Positions 35,361 through 43,831 of a DNA stretch of 64,000 nt are shown in pieces. Under the pieces are notes generated by a model. It was not told where the DNA came from, did no database searches, and saw only the letters and a program-made list of their open reading frames with translations. The position numbers and the translations under genes were made by a program. The first letter of the stretch is position 1, and every line of letters starts with the position of its first letter. Origin of the DNA: JAPOUP01 sp965203605 (lineage in GTDB: Bacteria; Pseudomonadota; Alphaproteobacteria; Rhodobacterales; Rhodobacteraceae); assembly GCA_965203605.1 (NCBI GenBank), contig OZ241902.1, positions 1,674,001 to 1,738,000 on the forward strand, read 5' to 3'.

Positions 35361-35599
35361 ATGAGCCAAATGACTGTTCGGAATATCCCCAATCCCCAAT
35401 ATGCCGCACTGAAACGCATAGCGGCTTCCAATGGACGGAGCGCGGAAGCGGAGATGCGGCTCCTGATCTTGCGACATGTTGGGGTTCGGGATGGTGAAGG
35501 ATTGGGTCAAAGCTGAGAGCCAAGTACAGCGGCCTTATGGATCAGGACTTTCGGTTTGAACGCGACCAGACATCCAGTGATCCAATGACATTCGAATGA
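35361..35599 (+). pseudogene. fitA: FitA-like antitoxin, frameshifted
   Basis: A ribbon-helix-helix antitoxin of the FitA (Arc/MetJ-like) family. MTVRNIPNPQYAALKRIAAS and GRSAEAEMRLLILRHV form the DNA-binding part. The reading stops early at codon 51 (GEGLGQS). The rest of the normal protein is found one frame over: GSKLRAKYSGLMDQDFRFER, ending in a TGA at 35597-35599. A single-base change near 35505 explains it. The intact version would be about 80 residues and would overlap the toxin start (ATGA), as usual for FitAB. The toxin-binding C terminus is therefore lost. Confidence 0.85.
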
Positions 35600-36176
35600 T
35601 CATTCTCGACACAATGGTTCTTTCTGAACCGTTTAGGCCCCAACCGGATCCCGACGTGATCAATTGGCTGGACCAGCAAATTCCAGATGATCTGTTTGTG
35701 ACGGCGGTCACCCAAGCCGAAATGGAATATGGATTGCGGATGATACCGGAAGGCAGAAGACGACAGCAACTGCGCGATGGGGTCGCTGCAGGACAATCGC
35801 GTTTGGAATTTTCGTTGTGACAGACGAGAACAGATTGTGAACAGAAGTGGCGCTCCTGCTGCAATTGTGGTCAGGTTTGAATGATCCCAGACATCAATGC
35901 CACAGTAGAGGCCCAAACGCGATTGCCCTGGGGGTCACTGAGCTTTTTGAAGTCGATTTTTCAGGCCGTGTTTTGCCTTTCGATTCACGGGCGGCGTTGA
36001 TGTTTGGCGCGAACATTGCGACCGTTCGACAAAGGTTTGGCAAGCCAGCGGTGAAAGATATGGATGGGATGATTGCCGCTATCGCGATCAGCCACGACCG
36101 GTGCCCCGTCGCGACAAGGGACCGCCGTCCATTCGAGTTGATGGGAGTCGAGGTTATTTCAGCGGGTTGGACGTAG
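35596..36176 (+). pseudogene. fitB: FitB/VapC-like PIN-domain toxin, interrupted by a MITE
   Basis: The PIN-domain ribonuclease is readable in two parts. N-terminal part 35596-35788: MIILDTMVLSEPFRPQPDPD (first Asp), VTAVTQAEMEYGLRMIPEGR (Glu) and RQQLRDGV. C-terminal part 35931-36176: TELFEVDFSGRVLPFDSRAA, VKDMDGMIAAIAISHDRCPV and ATRDRRPFELMGVEVI. Between them lies a 142-bp element bounded by inverted repeats and a 10-bp target duplication. Removing it restores the frame exactly (RDGV-TELFEVDF). Some catalytic positions look altered too: the usual second acidic pair xxAxIAAxA reads MDGMIAAIA. Together with the frameshifted antitoxin the whole module is dead. Confidence 0.88.
35789..35930. 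mobile_element. 142-bp MITE-like element inside the toxin gene
   Basis: Terminal inverted repeats of 18 bp, CAGGACAATCGCGTTTGG (35789-35806) and the complement of CAGGGCAATCGCGTTTGG (35913-35930), differ at one position. Flanks are GGGGTCGCTG (35779-35788) and GGGGTCACTG (35931-35940), a 10-bp target duplication with one later change. It has no transposase of its own, so it must be moved in trans. The flanking gene reads through perfectly once it is removed. Confidence 0.85.
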
Positions 36177-36179
36177 CGT

Positions 36180-36571
36180 TTTCCGCTTGACACGGCAACT
36201 GCGTTCCAAAATCGCCATGCAGCCTTCGGTCAGGGACCGAGGTAGGAAAGACAAGGCGAACTGGATTCTGCATCGTCAGGCCAAGGCAGTTGGCGGCGGC
36301 ACCGCCGGCATGGCAAAATCGTTTCGCTCCACATCGGGGACGGCGCGGCGGTCACCTTACCGACCTCGGGCGCACATCGACCGAAACGGGTCTCTATCCG
36401 AAGAATGTAGGCACCCAGGCAGATTCGCATAAGGCGGCCCGAGCGGGCGAGCCACGACAGCGCCCCTTTGACCGACACCCGGTCGCAAAGGTTCAGCAGG
36501 GAGGTCGAACACAGCGTCGCCTTCGACAGGGCCTCGGCATGTTCCATGATACGACGGGAAAGGCCGTGCAT
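36180..36571 (-). pseudogene. DUF6088 family (AbiEi-like antitoxin) pseudogene
   Basis: The leftward frame from ATG 36571 reads like DUF6088 proteins, which combine a winged-helix domain with an AbiEi-like antitoxin fold: LSRRIMEHAEALSKATLCS, GALSWLARSGRLMRICLGAY, RIETRFGRCAPEVGK. After MWSETILPC the frame is lost; one frame over the expected GGAAANCLGLTMQNPVRLVF continues to about 36180. There the convergent PIN pseudogene begins and the last third of the protein (about 70 residues) is missing. Frameshift and truncation make it non-functional. No AbiEii-like partner is present. Confidence 0.8.
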
Positions 36572-36989
36572 GGCCCTTTCCCCAACTCAATCCGTTCCAT
36601 CATGAATCTAGAGCGAATGCCCCTGCAATTCAACTCCGCAAAGAAGTTCCAACCACCATTGTCGTTCGAGTTGTCAGTGGGCGACTCAGGGGCGACGCCG
36701 ATGCAAAATGGGTTGGACTTTGGTCTGCCACCAAGCGGCGTGGAGGTTGGTTTTCCAGTGATGGGACCGTTTTGGCTGCCTGCAGGGAAGCTTGACACGG
36801 ATCGTGAACTGGCGATATCCGCGCTTGCGATTGCCGTCGGTTTCCGAATAACTTCCGCCCGCGCCGGAGTTCGACTCGGGCTTAACGGAACGGATTGACT
36901 CCAAAGGAGTCCCAAGGGGCAAACCCGCTGATTCAACGCCTGCTGCATTTCAACTTGCGGGCGGTCGTCGCATGGCAGGTAGGGAACGC
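36572..36989. other. Intergenic region before metG
   Basis: About 420 bases; it should contain the metG promoter. A rightward frame (36605-36898) is open but has no recognised domain. A short hairpin GACTCC-AAA-GGAGTC lies at 36897-36911. I see no T-box or other riboswitch. Confidence 0.45.
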
Positions 36990-38708
36990 ATGGAACGCAT
37001 CCTCATAACTTCAGCAATTCCCTACATCAACGGGATCAAGCATCTGGGCAATCTCGTGGGCAGCCAGCTTCCCGCCGACCTCTACGCCCGCTATATGCGT
37101 GCCCGCGGGCACGAGGTGATGTTCATCTGCGCAACCGACGAACATGGCACACCAGCGGAACTGGCCGCAGCCAATGCAGGCAAACCCGTAGCCGAATACT
37201 GCGCCGAGATGTGGTCGGTGCAGAAGCGACTCTCCGATGGATTCCGCCTTAGCTTTGCCAAGTTCGGCCGTTCGTCATCGCCGCAGAACCATCGTCTGAC
37301 GCAGTATTTCGCCGGACGGCTGGCGGACAACGGACTTATCAAGGAAATCGTGGAGAGCCAGCTCTATTCCAAAGCTGACAGACGGTTCCTTCCTGATCGG
37401 TATGTTGAGGGCACCTGCCCCAACTGCGGTTACGACCGCGCCCGTGGCGATCAATGCGAGAACTGTACCAAGCAACTCAATCCTACGGACCTGATCGAAC
37501 CACGTTCCACGATTTCTGGCTCGACTGATCTTGAGATTCGGGAAACCGCTCATCTCTACCTGTGCCAGTCAACACTCAAGGAACAACTCGATGACTGGAT
37601 TGGCTCAAAGGCGGACTGGCCGATCCTGACCACGTCGATCGCCAGAAAGTGGTTGCACGACGGCGACGGTCTACAGGACCGGGGCATCACACGCGATCTT
37701 GACTGGGGTGTTCCCGTCCGTCGTGGTGAACAGCCATGGCCCGGGATGGAGAACAAGGTCTTTTACGTCTGGTTCGATGCGCCAATCGAATACATCGCCG
37801 CAACCAAGGAATGGGCGGATGAGGAAGGGCTGGGCGAGTCCGCCTGGAGGCGCTGGTGGCGGACCGACGAAGGCGCGGAGAACGTCCGCTACGTCCAGTT
37901 CATGGGCAAGGACAATGTTCCGTTCCATACACTGAGCTTTCCAGCGACAATCATCGGCTCGGGAGATCCCTGGAAACTTGTCGATTACATCAAGTCCTTC
38001 AACTACCTTAACTACGATGGAGGCCAGTTCAGCACGTCGCTCGGACGCGGAATCTTCATGGACCAGGCGCTGGAGATTCTTCCGGCGGACTACTGGCGCT
38101 GGTGGCTGCTGTCTCACGCTCCCGAAAACTCGGACAGCGAATTCACATGGGAGAACTTCCAGGCTTCGGTCAACAAGGATCTTGCGGATGTTCTTGGGAA
38201 TTTTGTCAGCCGTGTCACCAAATTCTGCCGCTCGAAATTCGGGGAAGCGGTTCCGGACGGCGGCGAGACCGGTGATCTGGAAAGGGCACTCACGACTGAA
38301 TTGGGAATGCGTCTGGCCTCCTATCAGGCCCATATGGAGGCGATCGAAATCCGCAAGTCCGCCAACGAACTGCGCGCCATCTGGTCTGCGGGGAATGAAT
38401 TCCTGCAGGAGGCAGCTCCCTGGGCCCTGTACAGGGAGCAACCGGCACAGGCCGCTGCAGTCATCCGCATCTCGCTCAATCTTGTCCGGCTATACGCAGT
38501 GCTTTCAGCACCGTTCATTCCCGATGCGTCCGCTACGCTTCTGAAAGCGCTGCAAACGGATAACGACGCTTGGCCCAATGGAATGGATGCGGCGCTTTCC
38601 TCCCTGCCCCCGGGCCATTCCTTCACTGTTCCAGATAACCTTTTCCGCAAGATTTCCGATGCAGAGCGCGAAAGCTGGCAAAGGCGATTTGAGGGAAAAC
38701 GCGACTGA
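36990..38708 (+). CDS. metG: Methionyl-tRNA synthetase
   Basis: A 572-residue class I aminoacyl-tRNA synthetase that charges tRNA-Met. The HIGH motif appears as INGIKHLGNLVGS. The zinc-binding knuckle has four Cys (CPNCG...CENC) near residues 138-158. The Rossmann part has NKVFYVWFDAPIEYIAATKE and MGKDNVPFHTLSFPATIIG. The KMSKS loop is GGQFSTSLGRGIFM: the family variant FSTS, here with Gln in the place usually held by Lys. Anticodon-binding helices follow (QASVNKDLADVLGNFVSRV). GTAGGGA lies 4-10 bases before ATG 36990; an ATG six codons earlier is possible. The next gene is tRNA-Ser. Confidence 0.95.
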   Translation: MERILITSAIPYINGIKHLGNLVGSQLPADLYARYMRARGHEVMFICATDEHGTPAELAAANAGKPVAEYCAEMWSVQKRLSDGFRLSFAKFGRSSSPQNHRLTQYFAGRLADNGLIKEIVESQLYSKADRRFLPDRYVEGTCPNCGYDRARGDQCENCTKQLNPTDLIEPRSTISGSTDLEIRETAHLYLCQSTLKEQLDDWIGSKADWPILTTSIARKWLHDGDGLQDRGITRDLDWGVPVRRGEQPWPGMENKVFYVWFDAPIEYIAATKEWADEEGLGESAWRRWWRTDEGAENVRYVQFMGKDNVPFHTLSFPATIIGSGDPWKLVDYIKSFNYLNYDGGQFSTSLGRGIFMDQALEILPADYWRWWLLSHAPENSDSEFTWENFQASVNKDLADVLGNFVSRVTKFCRSKFGEAVPDGGETGDLERALTTELGMRLASYQAHMEAIEIRKSANELRAIWSAGNEFLQEAAPWALYREQPAQAAAVIRISLNLVRLYAVLSAPFIPDASATLLKALQTDNDAWPNGMDAALSSLPPGHSFTVPDNLFRKISDAERESWQRRFEGKRD

Positions 38709-38759
38709 ATGGTCGATCGAGGGTTGTCTATCAGGAATTCCGCAATTAGGGATGTCGGT

Positions 38760-38849
38760 GGAGACGTGGCCGAGTGGTCGAAGGCGCTCCCCTGCTAAGG
38801 GAGTAGGCGGGGAACCGTCTCGAGGGTTCGAATCCCTTCGTCTCCGCCA
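38760..38849 (+). tRNA. tRNA-Ser (anticodon GCU)
   Basis: A 90-base cloverleaf with an encoded CCA end. Acceptor stem GGAGACG pairs with CGTCTCC, discriminator G. The D arm is GCCGAGTGGTCGAAGGC. The anticodon arm CTCCC-CTGCTAA-GGGAG has GCT at 38794-38796. There is a long variable arm, as required for serine, and a T arm GAGGGTTCGAATCCCTTC. The remnant of a site-specific recombinase abuts its 3' end, which makes it a likely former integration site. Confidence 0.97.
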
Positions 38850-38854
38850 CTTCA

Positions 38855-39747
38855 GTCCGTCTCTGGGCACGCCAATCGCCGCCGATTGCCGCATCTGGCC
38901 GCCCGCGAGTGTCCTCAGCAGTTCCGTTTTCGATCCCATGATGCGGATTGCGTCGTCTGCGACCTCGACACGCTGCGCCAAGGCGCGCAGGTGATCCCGC
39001 CGATAGCCGCCGCCGCGGTCCCGGATACGGTCGCGCGCGATCTGCGAGAATTGCCGGATCATTGCGGGACTGACGGCGCTGTGACCGGGGCTGTCGAGCA
39101 GCGCCTGCGCCCGGTCGGCATCGGCCCGCGCCTGATCGCGGATGACCTTGAGGCCTGCGATGCGTTCGGTCAGCGCCGGGTCGTCCAGATCGGCGACCCC
39201 CGCCTCGATCGCGTCATAGAGACGCTTGAGGCGTAGTTCCGCTTCGGCGGCCCGCCGCAGCAATTCGGCGATGTGCTGGCGTCGGCGCTCGGCCTGATCT
39301 TCGCGGCGGCCGAGGATGCTGCAAAGCAGCTTCTCCAGCCGCTCGGGATCGAGCAAGCGTTATCATGACGTGCATGGGATCGTCACCCATTTCCTGTGTG
39401 ATGGAGACGAGGCGAATACCGTTCTTCACCAGTTTCCTGACGTAGAATTCCAACTCGAAATGGTCGCGGAAGAAGCGCGAGAAGCTGTGGACCACTACAA
39501 CATCGAAGGGCGCGGGCCTGGACGTGCCTGCCTCGATCATGCGCTGGAACTCGGGGCGGCGGTCGTTGGTGGCGGACGCCCCGGCTTCCACGAAGGTTTC
39601 GACAACCCGGTAGCCCCTCGCCTCGCACCATGCTTCGCCCTGCTTGCGCTGGTCGGGGATCGACACGTCATGTTCGGCCTGCCGGCTGGTGGAGACGCGC
39701 AGGTAGAGAGCGGCCCGCAGGGCGACATTGGGATTGCGGATGTTCAT
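38855..39747 (-). pseudogene. Large serine recombinase with internal deletion
   Basis: Two parts of one recombinase are joined. N-terminal resolvase domain 39360-39747: AALYLRVSTSRQAEHDVSIP with the catalytic Ser, VVVHSFSRFFRDHFELEF and ITQEMGDDPMHVMI. C-terminal coiled-coil part 38855-39356 in another frame: LDPERLEKLLCSILGRREDQ, LYDAIEAGVADLDDPALTER. About 250-300 central residues, including the recombinase domain and zinc ribbon of this family, are lost at a junction near 39358 that also shifts the frame. The C-terminal frame runs on through the tRNA-Ser gene on the opposite strand, which produces meaningless residues there. It overlaps the neighbouring HTH gene by 4 bases. Confidence 0.85.
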
Positions 39748-40130
39748 TTGCGGATTCCTTTCCTGCGAGGCTCGACCAGCGGCAAGACCAGTTCCACACG
39801 GTCATGAACGAGCTTTGGGACCAGTCTCAGACCCCGGCCTTTTTCCATGCGGACAAGACCGTATCCGACCATGGCCTTGAGGGTTCTGGACAGGTTGGAC
39901 CTGGCGCGGCCGGTCATCTGCGCCAGCTCTTCCAATGAGGCTGGCTGCTGTTCGTGGATGATGCGCAGCATCTCGCAGTTGCTCGCTGACATGAATTTGG
40001 CAAAGGATGTCGTGGAGATGAACCAGACCGTCGGCTCGCCGGGCCTCGGCTTTTCCTCGCCACGCGCGATCCGAAGGGTGCGGGCCTTCATTTCCTGGGG
40101 ATCGGCGATCCCGACTTTCAATGTGGACAT
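39744..40130 (-). CDS. HVO_A0114-type winged-helix DNA-binding protein
   Basis: A 128-residue winged helix-turn-helix protein of the MarR-like HVO_A0114 family. The DNA-binding part is in the middle: CEMLRIIHEQQPASLEELAQ, MTGRARSNLSRTLKAMVGYG, LVRMEKGRGLRLVPKLVHDR. Members often act as antitoxin or autoregulator beside a DUF6516/TumE-like toxin, or lie within integrated elements. Here no intact toxin is present; the recombinase remnant starts 4 bases before its stop, so the gene belonged to the same integrated element. The start ATG at 40130 has no strong ribosome site. Confidence 0.8.
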   Translation of the reverse strand: MSTLKVGIADPQEMKARTLRIARGEEKPRPGEPTVWFISTTSFAKFMSASNCEMLRIIHEQQPASLEELAQMTGRARSNLSRTLKAMVGYGLVRMEKGRGLRLVPKLVHDRVELVLPLVEPRRKGIRK

Positions 40131-40149
40131 GGCAAGACTCGATCATCGT

Positions 40150-40420
40150 TCAGGGCTTTTCATTATCATATTGCGATAACGATTTCAAGTCATCGGGCAG
40201 ATCGGCCGAGCCGAACAGATCATCGAACACATCGGAGAACCAGCGCTCGAACAGCTGAATCTCGGCCTCGATGATCGGCATGTCCTCGGGCCAGTCTTCG
40301 ATGACCGGCAGCCGCTCGACATCGAAGAGTTGGGCCGGGCGTCCACGCGGCGGTTGCCGTCGCTGTCCTGCCGCTCTGGCCGTCCTGCCCGGAGGGGGCG
40401 TCGGAGCCCTTCCCGGGCCG
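40150..40420 (-). pseudogene. Unidentified C-terminal fragment
   Basis: The leftward frame ending at 40150 has a plausible protein-like tail (LPVIEDWPEDMPIIEAEIQL, ERWFSDVFDDLFG) but turns into Arg/Pro/Gly-rich text upstream of about 40330, which looks like another strand or decayed DNA. I do not recognise the family. It lies directly before the HTH gene in the same direction, so it might be the end of that gene's former partner. Confidence 0.35.
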
Positions 40421-40689
40421 CGGCCGTGGCCGTCTGCGGCCCGGACAGTCCGCCCGGCGACCGGAGCGGTTCCTCCGCCTCCGGCGGCAGGGCGCCGGTC
40501 CCCAGCCAGCGGGAAAGCTCCCGCCCGGGCCCGCCGACCCTGCCGGCGTCCGGCGAAGCCGTCCGCCCGTCCATCCCCGATCCCGCATGTGCCGCCATGG
40601 TGGCCCCCGAAGTGATCCGCCCGGATGACCACTCACTGACGGGCGATGCCCTATACTGTCAGACAGGAAAGGGATGGGTGGGACCCGAC

Positions 40690-41154
40690 CGGACGCCGTA
40701 CTTTAACCGCTTACGGACAGGCGGCTGTCCATGCGCCATTGCAGGACCGTCGCGCGATGCTGCAGCGACATCCCGGGTAGGGCCGCGGGGAGATGCCGGC
40801 GGTCCCGGAAAAGGGGAAGGGCCAGCGCGGGCCGGTGGGGAGGTCCGACGCCCACAGCCTTCCCGAACGCCCCGCCGCCACGGGAGGGAACGTTCTGCGC
40901 TTCACAGGGCGCGCCGACACCCCGTTCCCGGACAACAGGGCCGAAAGGGATTCCAGAATGGCGAAAGTCCGGCAGAAGGTCCCGGGCTGTTTCCGGACCG
41001 TCGCCTTCGCGGAGGACCGCTGCCGGATATCGAGCTACCTCCGGACAATGGCGGCGCTCGGATACAGCCCGCCCGTCGCCGTCACCCTCGCCCTGCAGGG
41101 AAAGACTGTTGACTGTCTTGATCAGGACGCCTCATAAAAGGGGTGAGCAGTTAC
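40690..41154 (+). mobile_element. IS66-family fragment with C terminus of TnpC
   Basis: The rightward frame 40793-41137 reads like the C-terminal end of the IS66 transposase TnpC: VLRFTGRADTPFPDNRAERD (family: P.TNN.AE.DLRM), RMAKVRQKVPGCFRTVAFAE, ISSYLRTMAALGYSP. The catalytic D-D-E core upstream is gone. The sequence GGGTGAGCAGTTAC ending at 41154 is consistent with an IS66 terminal repeat. It abuts and truncates a sulfotransferase gene, so the IS was inserted there and later decayed. Confidence 0.75.
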
Positions 41155-41407
41155 CCATATCCTTGAAAAAGACCGACCGGGTCGAGGCGCGCGACAGCAG
41201 CATGTCACGAATATCCTCGTACCGCGTGGGGTGTCCTTCCTGCACAGCGAAATGCGGCATCACGCGAATTTTGCGATGCACGTAATAGTCATACATGAAG
41301 GGCTCGTGGGCACAGTCCAGATCCCCGCGCTCGCGCATAATCCGCTCGGTCACAGTGGACATTGAGCGGGGATGCGACCAGAGCACGAAGATTGGGTGTT
41401 CATTCAC
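41132..41407 (-). pseudogene. Sulfotransferase-family protein truncated by an IS66 remnant
   Basis: Ninety-one codons starting with a GTG at 41407 (GAGGT upstream). The N terminus is of the P-loop sulfotransferase-like family: IFVLWSHPRSMSTVTERIMR with the PAPS-binding 5'-phosphosulfate loop, DLDCAHEPFMYDYYV and SVFFKDMG. At FFKDMG the homology stops, exactly where the IS66 end begins. The remaining about 130-170 residues are absent. It follows the dehydrogenase gene by 9 bases in the same direction and was once the last gene of that operon. Confidence 0.8.
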
Positions 41408-41416
41408 CAGCGGACC

Positions 41417-43831
41417 TCAGCTTTTCATGCGGGAATTTTCTGGGTCGTAGGGCGGTAGGTCAAGGACCACGGCACGACGCCGTTGCCCCAGAATCTCGAC
41501 GCTCAGCCCGTCACGCGCGGATCGGTCGCGCAGATAAGCCAACGCGAGGGTCTTGCCGGTGCGATGCCCGAAACCGGCCGAGGTGACGATACCAACCACT
41601 CGATCCCCCTGATAGACGCCATGGGCGTAGTAGGGATCCACTTCGGTGGTGTCCAAGTCCAGCAGCACCATATCCCAGCGATCCTCGGCCTGCATGCGGC
41701 TGGCCAGCGCGTCCTTGCCGATGAAGTCATGACCCATCTTGATCATGAACCCGGCACCGGTTTCAGCCGGGGTGCGCTCGGTGGTGAAATCCGCCCCCCA
41801 CGCGCGATAACCTTTTTCCAACCGCATCGCGTTCATTGCGTAGGCTCCGAAAAAGCCCAGCCCGTGCGGCCTTCCTGCCTCTTCCACCGTGTCAATCAGG
41901 GCAGGCATGTCGGCGGTTTTCACATGAAGTTCCCAGCCGAGTTCGCCCACATAAGACATGCGAAGCGCGCGGACGGGGAGACCGGACACCTCAATGCCTC
42001 GCACGGACAGCCACGGGAAGCCCGCCCCCAGATCGGCATCTGTCAGCTCTGACAGCACATCCCGCGATTTCGGGCCCATCAGGCCCAGCACGCCGAAGTC
42101 TTCGGTCACGCGGGTTATGGTGACGTCAAAACCCTCGGCGCGGGCGCGCAGCAGGTCGTCATCCATCTCTTCCGCCGCGGCGGCCGAGGTGAGGTAGATG
42201 TAGTCGTCGGCCAGTACGCTGACGGTGAATTCCGATTGCGTCCCACCCGCCGCTGTCAGAGCATGGGTCAAGCCGATGCGCCAGGTTTTGGGGGCGCGGT
42301 TTGCGCCGATGCTGTCCACAAAGGCGCGGGCATCCGGGCCGGTCACGTCGAATTTCGAAAAGATCGACATATCGGCCAGCCCCACATGATTGGCTACAGT
42401 GTCACATTCTTGCGCCACGCGGTCGAACCAGTTCGAGCGGCGGAAGCTTGGCATCGCTTCGTCCCCGGTCTGGTCCGAGAACCAGTTGGGCCGCTCCCAG
42501 CCATAGGCCGCGCCCATCACAGCGCCGCGCGCGATCATGCTGTCGTGGATCGGTGACAGGCGTTTGCCGCGGGCTGCGGGGCGTTCTTCATGCGGGTAAT
42601 GCACGCCGAATTGCAGACCGAAACATTCGATGGCTTTCTTGACGCGATAGTCGCGGTCGGCCCAGTTGCCGAAACGGCGGCTGTCCACGGCCAGCGCATC
42701 CATCGGCGGCGCTCCATGGGTCATCCAGTGGGATAGGAACCAGCCTGCACCACCGCCCTCCATCACGCCCATCGACGAGCCTGTCAGCTGCCAAGCATTG
42801 GGCAGCCCATGGGCTGGGCCGATCAACGGGTTGGCGTCAGGCGTGAAGGTGATCGGCCCATTCACCACCGATTTAACACCGCCCGTTTCCAACGCCGGAA
42901 TGCGCGCCATTGCCATCATGATGATGTCTTCGACCCGGTCCAGATCAGGGGGCATCAGGTCAGCGCCGAAGTCTGGCGGGCACCCGTCTATCGACCATGC
43001 CTCGGCGTTCTTTTCATAGGGGCCGAGGATCAGACCGTCGCGCTCCTGACGCACATACCAGCTTTCCTCGGGGTCGCGGATCATCGGCAGTTCGGGCAGG
43101 CCTTGCGCGATCCGGTCGGCCACCGCGCGCACCGTGTCGGTCACAAGATACTGGTGTAGCACGGGAACCGAGGGGATGTTCAGCCCCATCATATGGCCGA
43201 TCTCCCACCCCCAGGTATCCGCGGCATTGACCAGATGACGGGCGTGGATCGTGGTCCTTTCGGTCTCGACCACCCAAAGGTCGCCTTCGCGGCGGATCGA
43301 GGTCACCGGATTGTAGCGCAGAATCGTCGCTCCGTTTTTTCGCGCCACCTGCGCCATGGCGTTGGTGGCCAGTGACGGGTCAACATGCCCGTCATCGGGT
43401 TCGTAAATTCCGCCAAGCAGCCCTTCGGTCCGGGCCAGCGGGTGCAGACGTTCCACGTCTTCGGGGGTCAACATCTGCAGGTCATAACCAGTGAACCGGC
43501 TGAGCCCGGCGACATGGGCAAACTCGTCCATCCGGTCCGGGTTCGAGGTGATCCGCATCGCGCCCGAGCGGTGAAAGCCGCAGGTGCCGCCGGTCTCTTC
43601 CGGCAGGATAGCGCGATACAGGCGCACAGACGTGGCGCGAAGCTCCTGAATGGTTGGGTTATGGGCGAAATGCGTGCACAAGCCCGCCGCGTGCCAGGTC
43701 GATCCATGGGTCAGGTCGTTCTTTTCCGTCAGCACCACATCCGACCAACCCGCCTTGGCCAGATGATACATCAGCGACACCCCCATGGCACCGCCGCCAA
43801 TGATCAGGACCTGAGCTTGCGTGACTGTCAT
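41417..43831 (-). CDS. FAD-dependent N-methyl-amine dehydrogenase with GcvT domains (DMGDH/SARDH-like) 1
   Basis: An 804-residue enzyme of the dimethylglycine/sarcosine dehydrogenase family. Residues 1-390 form the DAO domain (QVLIIGGGAMGVSLMYHLAK; flavin region THGSTWHAAGLCTHFAHNP with the conserved His). Residues 400-780 are the aminomethyltransferase/GcvT-type folate domains (SKFDVTGPDARAFVDSIGAN; ALRMSYVGELGWELHVKTAD; YRAWGADFTTERTPAETGAG). Such enzymes oxidise an N-methyl group and pass formaldehyde to tetrahydrofolate. It overlaps the stop of the upstream gene (ATGA) and is a paralogue of it: both end in an RMKS tail. The substrate is an N-methylated amino acid or betaine derivative; which one is unknown. 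Confidence 0.92.
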   Translation of the reverse strand: MTVTQAQVLIIGGGAMGVSLMYHLAKAGWSDVVLTEKNDLTHGSTWHAAGLCTHFAHNPTIQELRATSVRLYRAILPEETGGTCGFHRSGAMRITSNPDRMDEFAHVAGLSRFTGYDLQMLTPEDVERLHPLARTEGLLGGIYEPDDGHVDPSLATNAMAQVARKNGATILRYNPVTSIRREGDLWVVETERTTIHARHLVNAADTWGWEIGHMMGLNIPSVPVLHQYLVTDTVRAVADRIAQGLPELPMIRDPEESWYVRQERDGLILGPYEKNAEAWSIDGCPPDFGADLMPPDLDRVEDIIMMAMARIPALETGGVKSVVNGPITFTPDANPLIGPAHGLPNAWQLTGSSMGVMEGGGAGWFLSHWMTHGAPPMDALAVDSRRFGNWADRDYRVKKAIECFGLQFGVHYPHEERPAARGKRLSPIHDSMIARGAVMGAAYGWERPNWFSDQTGDEAMPSFRRSNWFDRVAQECDTVANHVGLADMSIFSKFDVTGPDARAFVDSIGANRAPKTWRIGLTHALTAAGGTQSEFTVSVLADDYIYLTSAAAAEEMDDDLLRARAEGFDVTITRVTEDFGVLGLMGPKSRDVLSELTDADLGAGFPWLSVRGIEVSGLPVRALRMSYVGELGWELHVKTADMPALIDTVEEAGRPHGLGFFGAYAMNAMRLEKGYRAWGADFTTERTPAETGAGFMIKMGHDFIGKDALASRMQAEDRWDMVLLDLDTTEVDPYYAHGVYQGDRVVGIVTSAGFGHRTGKTLALAYLRDRSARDGLSVEILGQRRRAVVLDLPPYDPENSRMKS

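Noticed and set aside
36897..36911. Small hairpin before metG as a riboswitch or T-box
   Set aside because: Only a 6-bp stem, with no T-box sequence or larger fold.
38505..39356. 283-codon leftward frame taken as one gene
   Set aside because: Only the part from 38855 up is recombinase; the rest reads antisense through tRNA-Ser and metG.
40150..40190. YDNE text near the HTH gene as a TumE/DUF6516 toxin
   Set aside because: The expected GKGDH continuation is absent in all frames and the rest of the fragment does not fit TumE.
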